NCBI GenBank assembly: GCA_965369805.1
Contig: CBDURG010000092.1
Coordinates: 1 to 7,313, forward strand
From: JAGLRQ01 sp965369805
GTDB lineage: Bacteria; Auribacterota; UBA6266
Length of the DNA: 7,313 nucleotides
Reading direction: 5' to 3'
Below the pieces are notes generated by a model. It made no database searches. It was not told where the DNA came from and worked only from the letters and a program-made list of their open reading frames with translations. This document shows positions 1 to 6,993 of the stretch, in pieces. Made by a program: the position numbers and the translations under genes. Each line of letters begins with the position of its first letter. Position 1 is the stretch's first letter.

Positions 1-1
1 A

Positions 2-625
2 AGAATGGCCAGCAGCTATGCCATCCTGATCAACCTGGCAATTTATTTTCGTGCTTCAAAAATTAAAAGCGGACAAAATATTTTCTCGATAAAATTAGAC
101 GAAATTGCCAAAAACATTGCATTACTTCCTAATGTGGCGTTCGTGAAAGTTAGAAGACAAATACCGAAGACACTTTATATAAAGGTTTATGAGAGAGAAA
201 TGATAGCTCAAATTGAGTCCGGGAGGTTTTATCCTGTTGATGAAAAGGGGGTTATACTCGAACCTATAATGAATACTTGTAAAAAAGATTTGCCTGTGAT
301 AAAGGGGTTAAACGTTGCCGGGTTTATTCCCGGGCAACAGGTTAAAGATCCCGATGCCGAAATCGCGTTGAGACTTATTTTGTGCACATTAGATGTTGAA
401 GTAAGGCCCTATGTTTCTCCTGAATCGGTAGATGTGTCGGATACCAAAGAAGTTAGAATGCTTGTTGACCCTGAAATAATTACCAGATTTCAGAAGAGGA
501 ATTTTGATCAGAAGATAGATAAAAATATCAGCAGGCTTGTAAAAATTATTAAGGATTATGAAACAAAAAATGAACGCATTAAAAAGTACATTGATTTAAG
601 ATTTGACAGGGTTCCTGTATTGTGA
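2..625 (+). CDS. ftsQ: Cell division protein FtsQ (5'-truncated by window edge)
   Basis: FtsQ is a bitopic inner-membrane division protein whose periplasmic POTRA and beta domains recruit FtsB/FtsL and later septal synthesis proteins. Counting from the ATG at base 5, the family landmarks are clear: QNIFSI (24-29), LPNV (41-44), VRRQIPKTLYIKVYERE (49-65, the end of the POTRA domain), then FYPVDEKGVILEP (75-86) and DLPVIKGL (95-102) opening the beta domain. The cytoplasmic tail, transmembrane helix and first POTRA strand are absent. The reading frame is open to the window edge, so the true start probably lies upstream and the ATG at 5 is only an internal Met. The gene sits 10 bases upstream of the chosen ftsA start, as expected in a dcw operon. 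The first 40 or so bases are visibly more GC-rich than what follows. The identity is supported by both motifs and context. Confidence 0.88.
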   Translation, partial: RMASSYAILINLAIYFRASKIKSGQNIFSIKLDEIAKNIALLPNVAFVKVRRQIPKTLYIKVYEREMIAQIESGRFYPVDEKGVILEPIMNTCKKDLPVIKGLNVAGFIPGQQVKDPDAEIALRLILCTLDVEVRPYVSPESVDVSDTKEVRMLVDPEIITRFQKRNFDQKIDKNISRLVKIIKDYETKNERIKKYIDLRFDRVPVL

Positions 626-630
626 GGAAG
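624..630 (+). promoter_or_regulatory. Shine-Dalgarno site that sets the ftsA start
   Basis: GAGGAAG lies 5 bases before the ATG at 636 and overlaps the TGA stop of ftsQ. It favours ATG 636 over the upstream in-frame TTG at 603, which would add 11 residues unrelated to FtsA and overlap ftsQ. Ribosomes ending ftsQ stop on this site, so the two genes are probably translationally coupled. Confidence 0.7.
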
Positions 631-635
631 GTTAT

Positions 636-1910
636 ATGTTTGGAAGAAGAAGCGGTGAAGATATTGTGGTGGGGCTTGATATCGGAACATCCAAGATATG
701 TGTGGTTGTTGCGGAAAAAAATGAAAACGGAGAAATAAAAATAATTGGTTCAGGGATAAGGCCGTCACACGGCCTCAGAAAAGGGCTGGTTGTAAATGTT
801 GAAAGTACTGTTGAGTCTATAAATGAGGCAGTGAATGATGCTGAAAAAATGTCAAAAACGGAAATACATTCTGTCTATGCCAGTATAACGGGTTCTCACA
901 TAAAAAGTATAAATTCAAGAGGTTCAACCGCGATCACCAGCAGGGATGGCGTTGTTACAGACAATGATATTAAAAGAGTAATTGATAAAGCCTGTGAGAT
1001 ATCGCTGCCTCCCGGTAAAGATGTTATCCACTCTCTCCCGCAGGAATATTTAGTGGATGGGCAGGATGGTATAAAAAATCCCAAAGAGATGGTGGGTAGC
1101 CAGTTGGATGTGGATGTTTATATTATTGCCGGATCTGTATCTTCCGAGCGCAACATAGTGAAGACGGTTGCAAATGCCGGTTTTGAAGTTGAAGGCCTGG
1201 TGGTCCAGTCTCTTGCATCCAGTATGGCTGCACTTAAGCAGGAAGAGAGGGATTCGGGTGTTTTGCTCATAGACATAGGAGGAGGGACAACAGATATAAT
1301 TGTTTTTATAGATGGCCTTGTCAGACATTCTGAAGTTATAGCAATTGGCGGTGATCATGTTACAAATGATATATCAATAGGATTAAAAGTTTCTATTCCG
1401 ATAGCAGAGAGAATAAAAAGAAAACATGCGTGCGCATGGAAATCTATGGTGGGTAGGAATGAGGAATTTTTTGTTGAAGGCGCTATTGGAAAAGACAAGA
1501 TAACAATGTCCAGGAAAAAGCTTTCCGAGATAGTCGAGATGAGAATGGATGAAACTTTTGGTATTATCAAGAAGCGCGCTGAAAGATATGAAGGGCTTCT
1601 GAGTTCCGGCGCGGTTTTGACCGGAGGATGTTGTAATCTTCCCGGGGTGCAGGAACTGGCAAAATCCAGGCTAAAAATGCCGGTGAGGATCGGAAAACCC
1701 CTGGAAGTTAGCGGGCTTGCTGACATACTTGATTCTCCCATATATACAACTTGTGTGGGGCTGGCTAAATTCGGTTTTATATACGGCAGCGAGTTGAAAT
1801 ATTTTAGTTTTTCTCCGACAAATCTGTTGAAAAAGGTTTTTTCGTATAGCAGCAGCCTACTTAGAAGAAAAATTTTCTATAGAAGAGAAGGAAAAGTGAA
1901 AGATGCTTAA
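636..1910 (+). CDS. ftsA: Cell division protein FtsA
   Basis: FtsA is an actin-like ATPase that tethers FtsZ filaments to the inner membrane and signals to the divisome. The 424-residue product has the expected length. The phosphate-1 motif is GLDIGTSK (13-20), phosphate-2 is LIDIGGGTTDIIVF (211-224), and the adenosine motif is GAVLTGGCCNLPGV (325-338). The region between about 85 and 165 fits the FtsA-specific 1C domain, including the SLPQEYLVDGQDGI segment (133-146). The C-terminal stretch NLLKKVFSYSSSLLRRKIF (396-414) is basic and hydrophobic and would serve as the membrane-targeting amphipathic helix. A further ten or so charged residues follow it, a slightly longer tail than usual. The start is the ATG served by GAGGAAG. 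The 3' end overlaps ftsZ by 8 bases. Confidence 0.96.
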   Translation: MFGRRSGEDIVVGLDIGTSKICVVVAEKNENGEIKIIGSGIRPSHGLRKGLVVNVESTVESINEAVNDAEKMSKTEIHSVYASITGSHIKSINSRGSTAITSRDGVVTDNDIKRVIDKACEISLPPGKDVIHSLPQEYLVDGQDGIKNPKEMVGSQLDVDVYIIAGSVSSERNIVKTVANAGFEVEGLVVQSLASSMAALKQEERDSGVLLIDIGGGTTDIIVFIDGLVRHSEVIAIGGDHVTNDISIGLKVSIPIAERIKRKHACAWKSMVGRNEEFFVEGAIGKDKITMSRKKLSEIVEMRMDETFGIIKKRAERYEGLLSSGAVLTGGCCNLPGVQELAKSRLKMPVRIGKPLEVSGLADILDSPIYTTCVGLAKFGFIYGSELKYFSFSPTNLLKKVFSYSSSLLRRKIFYRREGKVKDA

Positions 1911-3027
1911 ATTTGGTTATAAAGATAATGGGGAAAAGCTTGTTTTTAAGCTTTTTGGAGTAGGCAACGGCGGTATTAATACCATTGAAACAGTTGTTGA
2001 AAGGGGTTTTGAGGGGCTGGAGCTTATTGCCGTAGATACAGATACGGGGTCTCTTGAAAGTTCCAGTGCTCATAGAAAAATTCAAATCGGGGGGGCTTTG
2101 ACATCTGGAAGAGGAACCGGCGGCACTTTTTCTACAGGTAGAGAAGCAGCAGAAAATTCATATAAAGAATTTTTTGAGGCTAGTTCAAATGCGGATGTTA
2201 TTTTCATCACAGCAGGATTTGGAGGCGGGACCGGATCAGGAGCTGCCCCTGTTATTGCAAGAGCTGCAAAGGAAACCGGAAGCCTCGTTGTTGTTCTGAT
2301 AACAAAGCCTTTTTCGTTTGAGGGTAAAAATAGGCTGCAACAGGCATCCGAAGGCGTTATGAAACTTGGAGATAACGTGGATTCTCTAATCATCATTCCC
2401 AATGATAGGCTGCTTGATATTATGACAGAGGATACCTCTTTTTTGGATGCTTTCAAAATTACAAATGAAGTGGTTTGTGAGGTAGTCAGCGCCCTGTATT
2501 TGATTGTTACCAGGCCAAGCCTTATCAAGCTTGATTTTGCCGATGTCAGGTCGGTTCTCAAGGGTGGTGGAGAGTGTATGCTTGGTTTTGGAGATGCTAC
2601 AGGCAGGGACAAGGCGATTCGCGCCGTTGAAATGGCACTGGCAAGCCCTCTCATAGATAAACAGAGGTTAATGAACTCTAAAAATGTTCTTGTGAGTATG
2701 ATAGGAGGAAAAGATCTTGGCTTGTTTGAAGTTAATTCTTCTCTTAAAAGTCTTCAACAAATGACAAATTTCGACGCTAATTCCGTATTAGGGGTTTCTA
2801 TAGATGAGAGTTTTAATGAAAGGGTTCGTGTTACTGTCCTGGCTGGTGGTGCCGTTGCCGAAAAAAGTGAATCAGAGGAACAGCAGCAGCTTGATATCCT
2901 TCCGCCGCCAAGAGGGCGTTTTGATAAAGCAGATCCGACAATTATTGATGGAGAGGAACTTGATATCCCGACATTTATAAGAAAATCAAAAAAGAACTGG
3001 TTTAAGAAAGTGATGGGGAGAGAATAG
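1903..3027 (+). CDS. ftsZ: Cell division protein FtsZ, with divergent GTP-site and T7-loop residues
   Basis: FtsZ is the tubulin-homologous GTPase that forms the cytokinetic ring. The 374-residue product is of normal length. Visible motifs are the first glycine loop FGVGNGGIN (18-26), the tubulin signature GFGGGTGSGAAP (105-116), IIIPNDRLL (163-171), the T7 loop LDFADV (210-215) carrying catalytic Asp211 and Asp214, an acidic and Gln-rich linker (about 318-345), and the conserved tail DIPTFIR (354-360) that binds FtsA, followed by a basic end. Several usually fixed positions differ: Lys209 replaces the T7-loop Asn, the AVNTD motif reads AVDTD (43-47), the guanine-contacting Asp is Glu189 in TNEVV, and LTRGLGAG-type residues read LTSGRGTGG (66-74). 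The ATG lies inside the ftsA 3' end with AAGGA 10 bases upstream, which implies coupled expression. The reading frame is intact, so this is likely functional. Confidence 0.95.
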   Translation: MLKFGYKDNGEKLVFKLFGVGNGGINTIETVVERGFEGLELIAVDTDTGSLESSSAHRKIQIGGALTSGRGTGGTFSTGREAAENSYKEFFEASSNADVIFITAGFGGGTGSGAAPVIARAAKETGSLVVVLITKPFSFEGKNRLQQASEGVMKLGDNVDSLIIIPNDRLLDIMTEDTSFLDAFKITNEVVCEVVSALYLIVTRPSLIKLDFADVRSVLKGGGECMLGFGDATGRDKAIRAVEMALASPLIDKQRLMNSKNVLVSMIGGKDLGLFEVNSSLKSLQQMTNFDANSVLGVSIDESFNERVRVTVLAGGAVAEKSESEEQQQLDILPPPRGRFDKADPTIIDGEELDIPTFIRKSKKNWFKKVMGRE

Positions 3028-3038
3028 TATTTAGTATA

Positions 3039-3118
3039 TAGTCCCCTCCGGGGAGGCTACGCCACGCTTCGCACTATCTCGTGAATCGTATCTGGTAAAA
3101 TAGGATGTTACCTATCCT
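3039..3118 (+). repeat. Structured leader after ftsZ with several short inverted repeats
   Basis: Most of the 126 bases between ftsZ and the next gene can fold. CCTCC (3045-3049) pairs with GGAGG (3052-3056), and flanking TAG/CTA (3039-3041, 3057-3059) extends the stem past a small bulge. Further on, GGTAA (3094-3098) can pair with TTACC (3108-3112), while ATAGG (3100-3104) can pair with CCTAT (3111-3115) and AGGAT (3102-3106) with ATCCT (3114-3118). The last three pairings compete with one another. None is followed by a T tract, so this is not a standard intrinsic terminator. The relatively GC-rich stretch around 3055-3075 resembles a dispersed palindromic repeat more than a promoter. Confidence 0.4.
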
Positions 3119-3142
3119 GCCGGTCACATAGCAGATAAAAAA

Positions 3143-3148
3143 AGGAGG
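3143..3148 (+). promoter_or_regulatory. Perfect Shine-Dalgarno site for the small membrane protein
   Basis: AGGAGG sits 5 bases before the ATG at 3154. It is the strongest ribosome binding site in the window and supports a real, well-translated gene. Confidence 0.75.
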
Positions 3149-3153
3149 CCTGT

Positions 3154-3513
3154 ATGATTTTAAAAGAAAGCATTCCAGGGAAAGTTCTTATTCCAGTTAT
3201 CTTCTCAACTCTTTGCTTTTTATCGGTATTTGCGCCTTTCCACTTAATTTCTTTCGCATCTGTAACAGATCAAATCAGAGATTATGTGCCATATTTTTCT
3301 ATATTTTTCAACATTGTTTTGGGGATTGCCGGTGTATTTTTCGGTATTAAATATTTTAGAACCTATAAAAGACCTTTGCACAGAATGTTTACTGTCCCTG
3401 GTTTAGTTTTAGGTATAATTATGACTCTGCTTCTAACGCTTTTTGTTTTCTTTGCTGGGTGCGGCTGGCTCCAGATTTTCATCTATAAATGGAATAATGC
3501 TCCGGTGTTTTGA
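3154..3513 (+). CDS. Small three-helix inner-membrane protein of unknown function
   Basis: The product is 119 residues and consists mainly of three hydrophobic segments at roughly 11-34, 45-67 and 81-110. Between segments 2 and 3 is a short basic loop (FRTYKRPLHR, about 68-77). The GIAGVFFGIKYF and GLVLGIIMTLL stretches, paired around a basic loop, loosely recall DUF4190-type small membrane proteins, but the likeness is too weak to assign a family. No catalytic or metal-binding pattern is visible. The perfect AGGAGG site makes the start secure. The gene lies 126 bases after ftsZ in the same direction, with a hairpin-rich leader between them, so it may be a separate transcription unit rather than a division gene. 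It is real by coding look and ribosome site; its function is unknown. Confidence 0.75.
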   Translation: MILKESIPGKVLIPVIFSTLCFLSVFAPFHLISFASVTDQIRDYVPYFSIFFNIVLGIAGVFFGIKYFRTYKRPLHRMFTVPGLVLGIIMTLLLTLFVFFAGCGWLQIFIYKWNNAPVF

Positions 3514-3646
3514 TACATAATGTTGTTTCCTTCATTGGTTGTAACTATATCAAGATTTTTTATTGTATATAATAAAAGTGAAATGCTAAGAGTGTTAAGG
3601 AACAAAATATTATTTGGGAAAAAGAAAGAGGATAGATTTATACTAT

Positions 3647-4582
3647 ATGAGTAAAAAATACATTTTCTATTTATTGTTGTTTTTTTTAAATTTTAGTTTT
3701 GGCTGTGCTAAAAATGTCGATAGTTATTATCAAAGAGGTCTTAGTTTTGGCTCCGATGGAAATTTTGCAAAAGCAAAGAAAAATTTTGAGGAAGCATTGA
3801 AAATAGAGCCTACTTATTTAGCAGCAAGAAAAGCATTAGTGATTACTGAAGATGCCATTAACCAAAACCTAGAAAAACGGGCAGCAATGCATTTATTTTG
3901 TGGATTATATAATGCATATCATTGGAGGGATGAAAGAGCGGTCATAGAGTTTGAGAAAGCAGTTGAAGAAGACCCTATATATAGTGAAGGGTATTACTAT
4001 CTAGGCCTTATGTACCATGAGAACGGTTTTTATCTCAAAGCTTGCAGATATTATTCTGCGGCAAATGATTATACTTCAGAACACGCGGAGGCTTATCTTA
4101 ATAAGGGTGTTGCGGGTCAACAGGGGAGTAGGCCAGCAGCATTGTATCAGGCTTCCTATGATTTTAGGGAAACAATAAAAATAAACCCAGGATTGGCGGA
4201 AGCTTACTATAATCTTGGAATTGTTAACGTTAAGGAATCTTTAAAGAATGAAGACACCATTTTAAATTTTACAAAAGCTATAGAATTAAATCCAAATATG
4301 GAAGAGGCTTATTTGTATAGGGGAAAAGTTTATGAGTTTAAAAAATGGTATGATAACTCTATTTTAGATTTTTCCAAAATAATTGAAATTAATCCAATTA
4401 ATGCTTTTGCATATTATAATCGTGGGAGATGTTATGAAAAGAAAGGGTTGTATAAGGAATCAGAAAGGGATGAAATTAAAGCAAAAGTACTAAATCCAGA
4501 TATTGAAATAGAAGATGAGGAGTGTTGGGATAGAAGCAGGGTATATAAAATGATTAAAATTGCCAGGAAACCAAGAAAGTGA
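3647..4582 (+). CDS. TPR-repeat protein with a lipoprotein-like signal
   Basis: The ATG at 3647 gives 311 residues beginning with a basic n-region (MSKK), a hydrophobic core (5-18) and Cys20 in SFGC, which resembles a lipobox although Ser and Phe at -3 and -2 are not canonical. GAGGA lies 14 bases upstream. An in-frame TTG at 3614 would place 11 mostly charged residues before the signal and is less likely. After Cys20 the protein is a series of 34-residue tetratricopeptide repeats, at about 25-58, 82-115, 115-148, 149-182, 185-218, 219-252 and 253-286. Repeated endings such as FEEALKIEPTY, FEKAVEEDP, TKAIELNPN and SKIIEINP are typical of the A/B helix pattern. TPR arrays bind other proteins; the partner here is unknown. 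The likely location is the periplasmic face of a membrane. It sits next to a second exported TPR gene. Confidence 0.82.
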   Translation: MSKKYIFYLLLFFLNFSFGCAKNVDSYYQRGLSFGSDGNFAKAKKNFEEALKIEPTYLAARKALVITEDAINQNLEKRAAMHLFCGLYNAYHWRDERAVIEFEKAVEEDPIYSEGYYYLGLMYHENGFYLKACRYYSAANDYTSEHAEAYLNKGVAGQQGSRPAALYQASYDFRETIKINPGLAEAYYNLGIVNVKESLKNEDTILNFTKAIELNPNMEEAYLYRGKVYEFKKWYDNSILDFSKIIEINPINAFAYYNRGRCYEKKGLYKESERDEIKAKVLNPDIEIEDEECWDRSRVYKMIKIARKPRK

Positions 4583-4641
4583 GATGTTTGCCATATTTTG
4601 AAATATTATTTTTCATAAGACAATAGGAGTTTTGTATTATA

Positions 4642-5460
4642 GTGAAAGCTTTATTAAGGGTTATTTTGTTGGTGCTGTTCTATGTTCTATGTGTTACACC
4701 TTCTTTTGTGCAGGAAGTATCATGGGAAGAACTTAATTCTCAAGTTACCGAGCTTTATAATCAAGGTAATTATGCAAAAGCCTCTGAATTAGCTGAAGAG
4801 GCCTTGAAGGTTGCTGAGGAGAAATTTGGATCCAGTGATCTTTTAGTTGCCCAGTCTCTATATACTCTTGCAGTATTATGTAAAGCGAATCAAGGGAATT
4901 GGAAGAAAATAGAATCATTTTATAAAAGAGCGCTTAATATAAGAATAAAAGCTTTGGGAAAGAATCATCCTGATGTGGCTCAATCTATGCATAATATGGG
5001 AGTGTTATACAATGATTTAGGTAAGTACGAATTAGCTGAAGCATTTGTTAAAAAGGCATTAGCAATTCGAGAAAGATTGTATGGAAACAATTATCCGGAG
5101 GTAGCTCAATCCTTAAATGGTTTGGCGACTATTTATGCATCACAATATATGTATGATGATGCTCAAATACTTTATAAAAGAGCAATTATAATATATGAGA
5201 AATCATTTGAACCTGACCAGCCAGTTTTAATAGATTTAAATTTAAATTTGGCAGAATTATATTTTAGACAAGAGAAATATGGTCAAGCTGAAACTATCTG
5301 CGAAAGATTACTGGCAATAAAAGAAGAAAAAGTTGGTTCAGACCATGTCGAATTGATACCTATTTTAGAGGAAATGGCAAAGATATATAAAGAAAATTGG
5401 GGGAGAGATAAAGCAGAAGAGTGTGAAGCTCGAATAAAAAGAATTCGCTTTAAGGATTAA
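4642..5460 (+). CDS. Secreted TPR protein with kinesin-light-chain-like repeats
   Basis: The 272-residue product starts with a Sec-type signal (MKALLR, then a hydrophobic stretch to about residue 20). The cleavage region near 21-25 (SFVQE) is not a clean A-X-A site. The start codon is GTG with TAGGAG 12 bases upstream. The rest is built of 42-residue tetratricopeptide repeats of the TPR_10/TPR_12 (kinesin light chain) type: about 29-70, 71-113, 114-155, 156-197, 198-239 and a partial last one at 240-272. Recurrent elements are VAQS at each repeat boundary, an A/L-G-x-LY helix and ALxIRExxxGxxHPxVA endings. The repeat class differs from the upstream TPR gene, so this is not a simple tandem duplicate. 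Such proteins act as binding scaffolds; no enzymatic domain is attached. It is probably periplasmic or extracellular. The gap to the upstream gene is 59 bases, so co-transcription is plausible. Confidence 0.85.
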   Translation: MKALLRVILLVLFYVLCVTPSFVQEVSWEELNSQVTELYNQGNYAKASELAEEALKVAEEKFGSSDLLVAQSLYTLAVLCKANQGNWKKIESFYKRALNIRIKALGKNHPDVAQSMHNMGVLYNDLGKYELAEAFVKKALAIRERLYGNNYPEVAQSLNGLATIYASQYMYDDAQILYKRAIIIYEKSFEPDQPVLIDLNLNLAELYFRQEKYGQAETICERLLAIKEEKVGSDHVELIPILEEMAKIYKENWGRDKAEECEARIKRIRFKD

Positions 5461-5564
5461 CTTTAGTAACACATCTCATTTATACTTTTGAAGCCCAAAG
5501 ATATCCGCGTCTACTCAAAAATGTTAAGATTTTGAAAGATGGGGAAGTGCTTGATTTATATTAA
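5454..5564 (+). pseudogene. Possible C-terminal coding remnant between genes
   Basis: This frame has no stop from 5454 to TAA at 5562-5564 and has no ATG. The last 20 or so codons read like real protein (for example YPRLLKNVKIL followed by KDGEVLDLY), more so than random AT-rich spacer. It could be the tail of a decayed or displaced gene. The YPR...VK...DGE pattern faintly recalls small DUF2442-type proteins, but the match is too short to name. It may equally be chance. Confidence 0.2.
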
Positions 5565-5572
5565 TATTTTGT

Positions 5573-5576
5573 GGAG
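5573..5576 (+). promoter_or_regulatory. Shine-Dalgarno site that sets the start of the nuclease-like gene
   Basis: GGAG lies 6 bases before the ATG at 5583. It overlaps the in-frame GTG at 5571, so the GTG cannot use it and the ATG is the better start. Confidence 0.6.
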
Positions 5577-5582
5577 CTTATA

Positions 5583-6239
5583 ATGTCAAAAAGTGATTGC
5601 GAGGCAAATCTAATCGAAGCGATAAAAAAGTTTCTTAGTAAGAAACATATTTTAAAAATTAAAGATGAGTGTGTAGATATAGTTAATGAAGAACCAGCTA
5701 CAAATATTATTGCTGCTTACTTAAATAAAATGTGTAAGGATAAAATCTCTATTACAGAATTCCCCATGAAAATTTTAATAGGAGGAGAAGAAGGGAAAAA
5801 GCAAACAGTTGATTTGGCGTGTTTATCGGTTTCTGATTCAAAACTTAAATGGGTTGTAGAAGCAAAGTCAATACCTCGTGGATCCAGAAAGAAATTTAAA
5901 GGGTCATTAGATGATTGTGTGAAAACACTTTTTAAAAAAGACGGGGAAACCTTAAAAGGCAATATAGTAAGTGATGAGATTAAACTGCGCAAGTTATATC
6001 AAGAAATACCTTGTTATTATATTATGTATGTTAAACGAAAAACTGATAAGAAGGCTGGCAAAGAAGGTAGTGATATACACATTGATTATAATAAAAAGAT
6101 AAAAATTGAAAATAACTTTGGAAACCAGTTAAAACTTAAATTGGTCAATGATGTAATCAAGTGGGATAAAGAGAACGGTAATGAATTTCAAGCCGCTTTA
6201 TTGTGGGAGGTGGTAGGGGGTGGAAATGAATATAAATAA
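5583..6239 (+). CDS. Predicted PD-(D/E)xK-fold nuclease, first gene of a two-gene cassette
   Basis: The 218-residue product matches no family I can name but shows the core pattern of the restriction-endonuclease-like fold. A helical N-terminus containing acidic residues (Glu36/Glu37) leads into a strand pair with TVDLACL (75-81) and WVVEAKS (90-96). This gives the D77 ... E93-x-K95 triad spaced as in PD-(D/E)xK enzymes. A helix with DEIKLRKLYQ (131-140) and a hydrophobic strand CYYIMYVKRK (144-153) follow, as is common after the catalytic hairpin. No DNA-recognition or helicase domain is attached, and there is no signal peptide or membrane segment, so it should be cytoplasmic. The ATG was chosen from the GGAG spacing. 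The next gene overlaps it by 14 bases, so the two products are probably made together. The fold is inferred; DNA cleavage is unproven. The composition is AT- and Lys-rich compared with the fts genes. Confidence 0.6.
   Translation: MSKSDCEANLIEAIKKFLSKKHILKIKDECVDIVNEEPATNIIAAYLNKMCKDKISITEFPMKILIGGEEGKKQTVDLACLSVSDSKLKWVVEAKSIPRGSRKKFKGSLDDCVKTLFKKDGETLKGNIVSDEIKLRKLYQEIPCYYIMYVKRKTDKKAGKEGSDIHIDYNKKIKIENNFGNQLKLKLVNDVIKWDKENGNEFQAALLWEVVGGGNEYK
6215..6220 (+). promoter_or_regulatory. Shine-Dalgarno site for the second cassette gene
   Basis: AGGGGG lies within the 3' end of the upstream gene, 5 bases before the ATG at 6226. It overlaps the alternative GTG start at 6220, so ATG 6226 is preferred. 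Its position inside the preceding gene points to translational coupling. Confidence 0.55.
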
Positions 6240-6927
6240 GTTAAATCATTGTCATGTAGAATTAATCAAGGCTTATGATGAAATTGCTCAACTTTTTAAA
6301 ATAATGAATGATGAAATTTTATATCAATTACTTGGAGAAAAAAATAAAAAACTTTTATCGGATATAAAAAAACATGGTGACGGTTATCCGTTGCGATCTG
6401 TTCCAAGAAGTATTACAACTTGGGAGGATGCTGATATCATTGTTCTCTTTGCGATGAATTTTCCGTTATTAAACATGGATTCTGTTTTTGACCCATTTTG
6501 CTCTTTAGTGAATATTAATTATTGGTGGAGATTTAAGAATTTAGCGAATGATATATGTAAAAAAAGAATTCAATATATGGTCCTTGAGCAAGTTTGTGGA
6601 GTTTCTGGAGAAAATGATGCCGAAGCAAAGAGGAATAGGAATTTGTTGGAAAGAAATTATTTTGGATTAAAAAATATATTTGAAAATGCAGAAGAAAAAA
6701 CGTTTGAATTATTAAAGGAATTAATAAAGTTCCAAGCAGATAAAACTATTGGATGCAAGGAGAAAAAGCCGTTTATTGTATTTACCAATAGAGGAAAGAG
6801 CAAGTTCGATGACAAAGTTAACTGTTTATTAAATGATAAAAATGTTATCCATATAAATGAGACTAATTTATATGGGAAAAACCATCAAATTATGGAATAT
6901 ATTAAAGATTGTATCCGAGAATATTAG
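6226..6927 (+). CDS. Unrecognised cytoplasmic protein, partner of the nuclease-like gene
   Basis: The 233-residue product is not one I recognise. It has no signal peptide or membrane helix. The N-terminal third is helical and charged (about 8-50). A hydrophobic and aromatic-rich centre follows (DADIIVLFAMNFPLL 68-82, FDPFCSLVNINYWWRF 88-103), then another long charged helical stretch (about 131-170). The last 55 residues alternate strand-like and helix-like segments: KPFIVFTNRGK (181-191), VIHINETNLYG (207-217) and HQIMEYIKDCI (220-230), suggesting a small alpha/beta domain. No Walker, HTH, zinc or nuclease motif is evident. The gene starts inside the preceding gene (14-base overlap), so its function is likely linked to that protein: a specificity, sensor or inhibitory partner are all possible. 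The start rests on the AGGGGG site. No intrinsic terminator with a T tract follows directly. Confidence 0.7.
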   Translation: MNINKLNHCHVELIKAYDEIAQLFKIMNDEILYQLLGEKNKKLLSDIKKHGDGYPLRSVPRSITTWEDADIIVLFAMNFPLLNMDSVFDPFCSLVNINYWWRFKNLANDICKKRIQYMVLEQVCGVSGENDAEAKRNRNLLERNYFGLKNIFENAEEKTFELLKELIKFQADKTIGCKEKKPFIVFTNRGKSKFDDKVNCLLNDKNVIHINETNLYGKNHQIMEYIKDCIREY

Positions 6928-6948
6928 GAAAAAGAGGTTAGACATTTT

Positions 6949-6974
6949 AAAAATAGGGACAGCGACTATTATTT
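6949..6974 (+). repeat. REP-like hairpin enclosing GGGACAGCGA
   Basis: AAAAATAG (6949-6956) pairs with CTATT-TTT (6966-6974, one bulged A at 6971) around the loop GGACAGCGA. Hairpins with a GGGACAG core and A/T-rich arms resemble the REP-like palindromes often found beside REP-associated (Y1, IS200-like) transposases. No transposase is present in this window. Confidence 0.6.
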
Positions 6975-6993
6975 TTCGACGACAAAGAAAAAA

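Noticed and set aside
603..635. N-terminal extension of FtsA from a TTG start
   Set aside because: The added 11 residues do not resemble FtsA and overlap ftsQ; the ATG at 636 has a well-placed GAGGAAG.
2082..2654. 190-codon - strand open frame inside ftsZ
   Set aside because: It is a shadow of the strongly conserved ftsZ frame; its Ser/Pro/Leu-rich translation shows no family pattern.
3045..3056. CCTCC-GG-GGAGG as an intrinsic terminator for ftsZ
   Set aside because: The loop is too short for the full stem and no T tract follows.
3568..3573. TATAAT as a promoter -10 box before the first TPR gene
   Set aside because: The match is perfect but the region is very AT-rich and no acceptable -35 box occurs 16-18 bases upstream; the nearest TTGTAA is 23 bases away.
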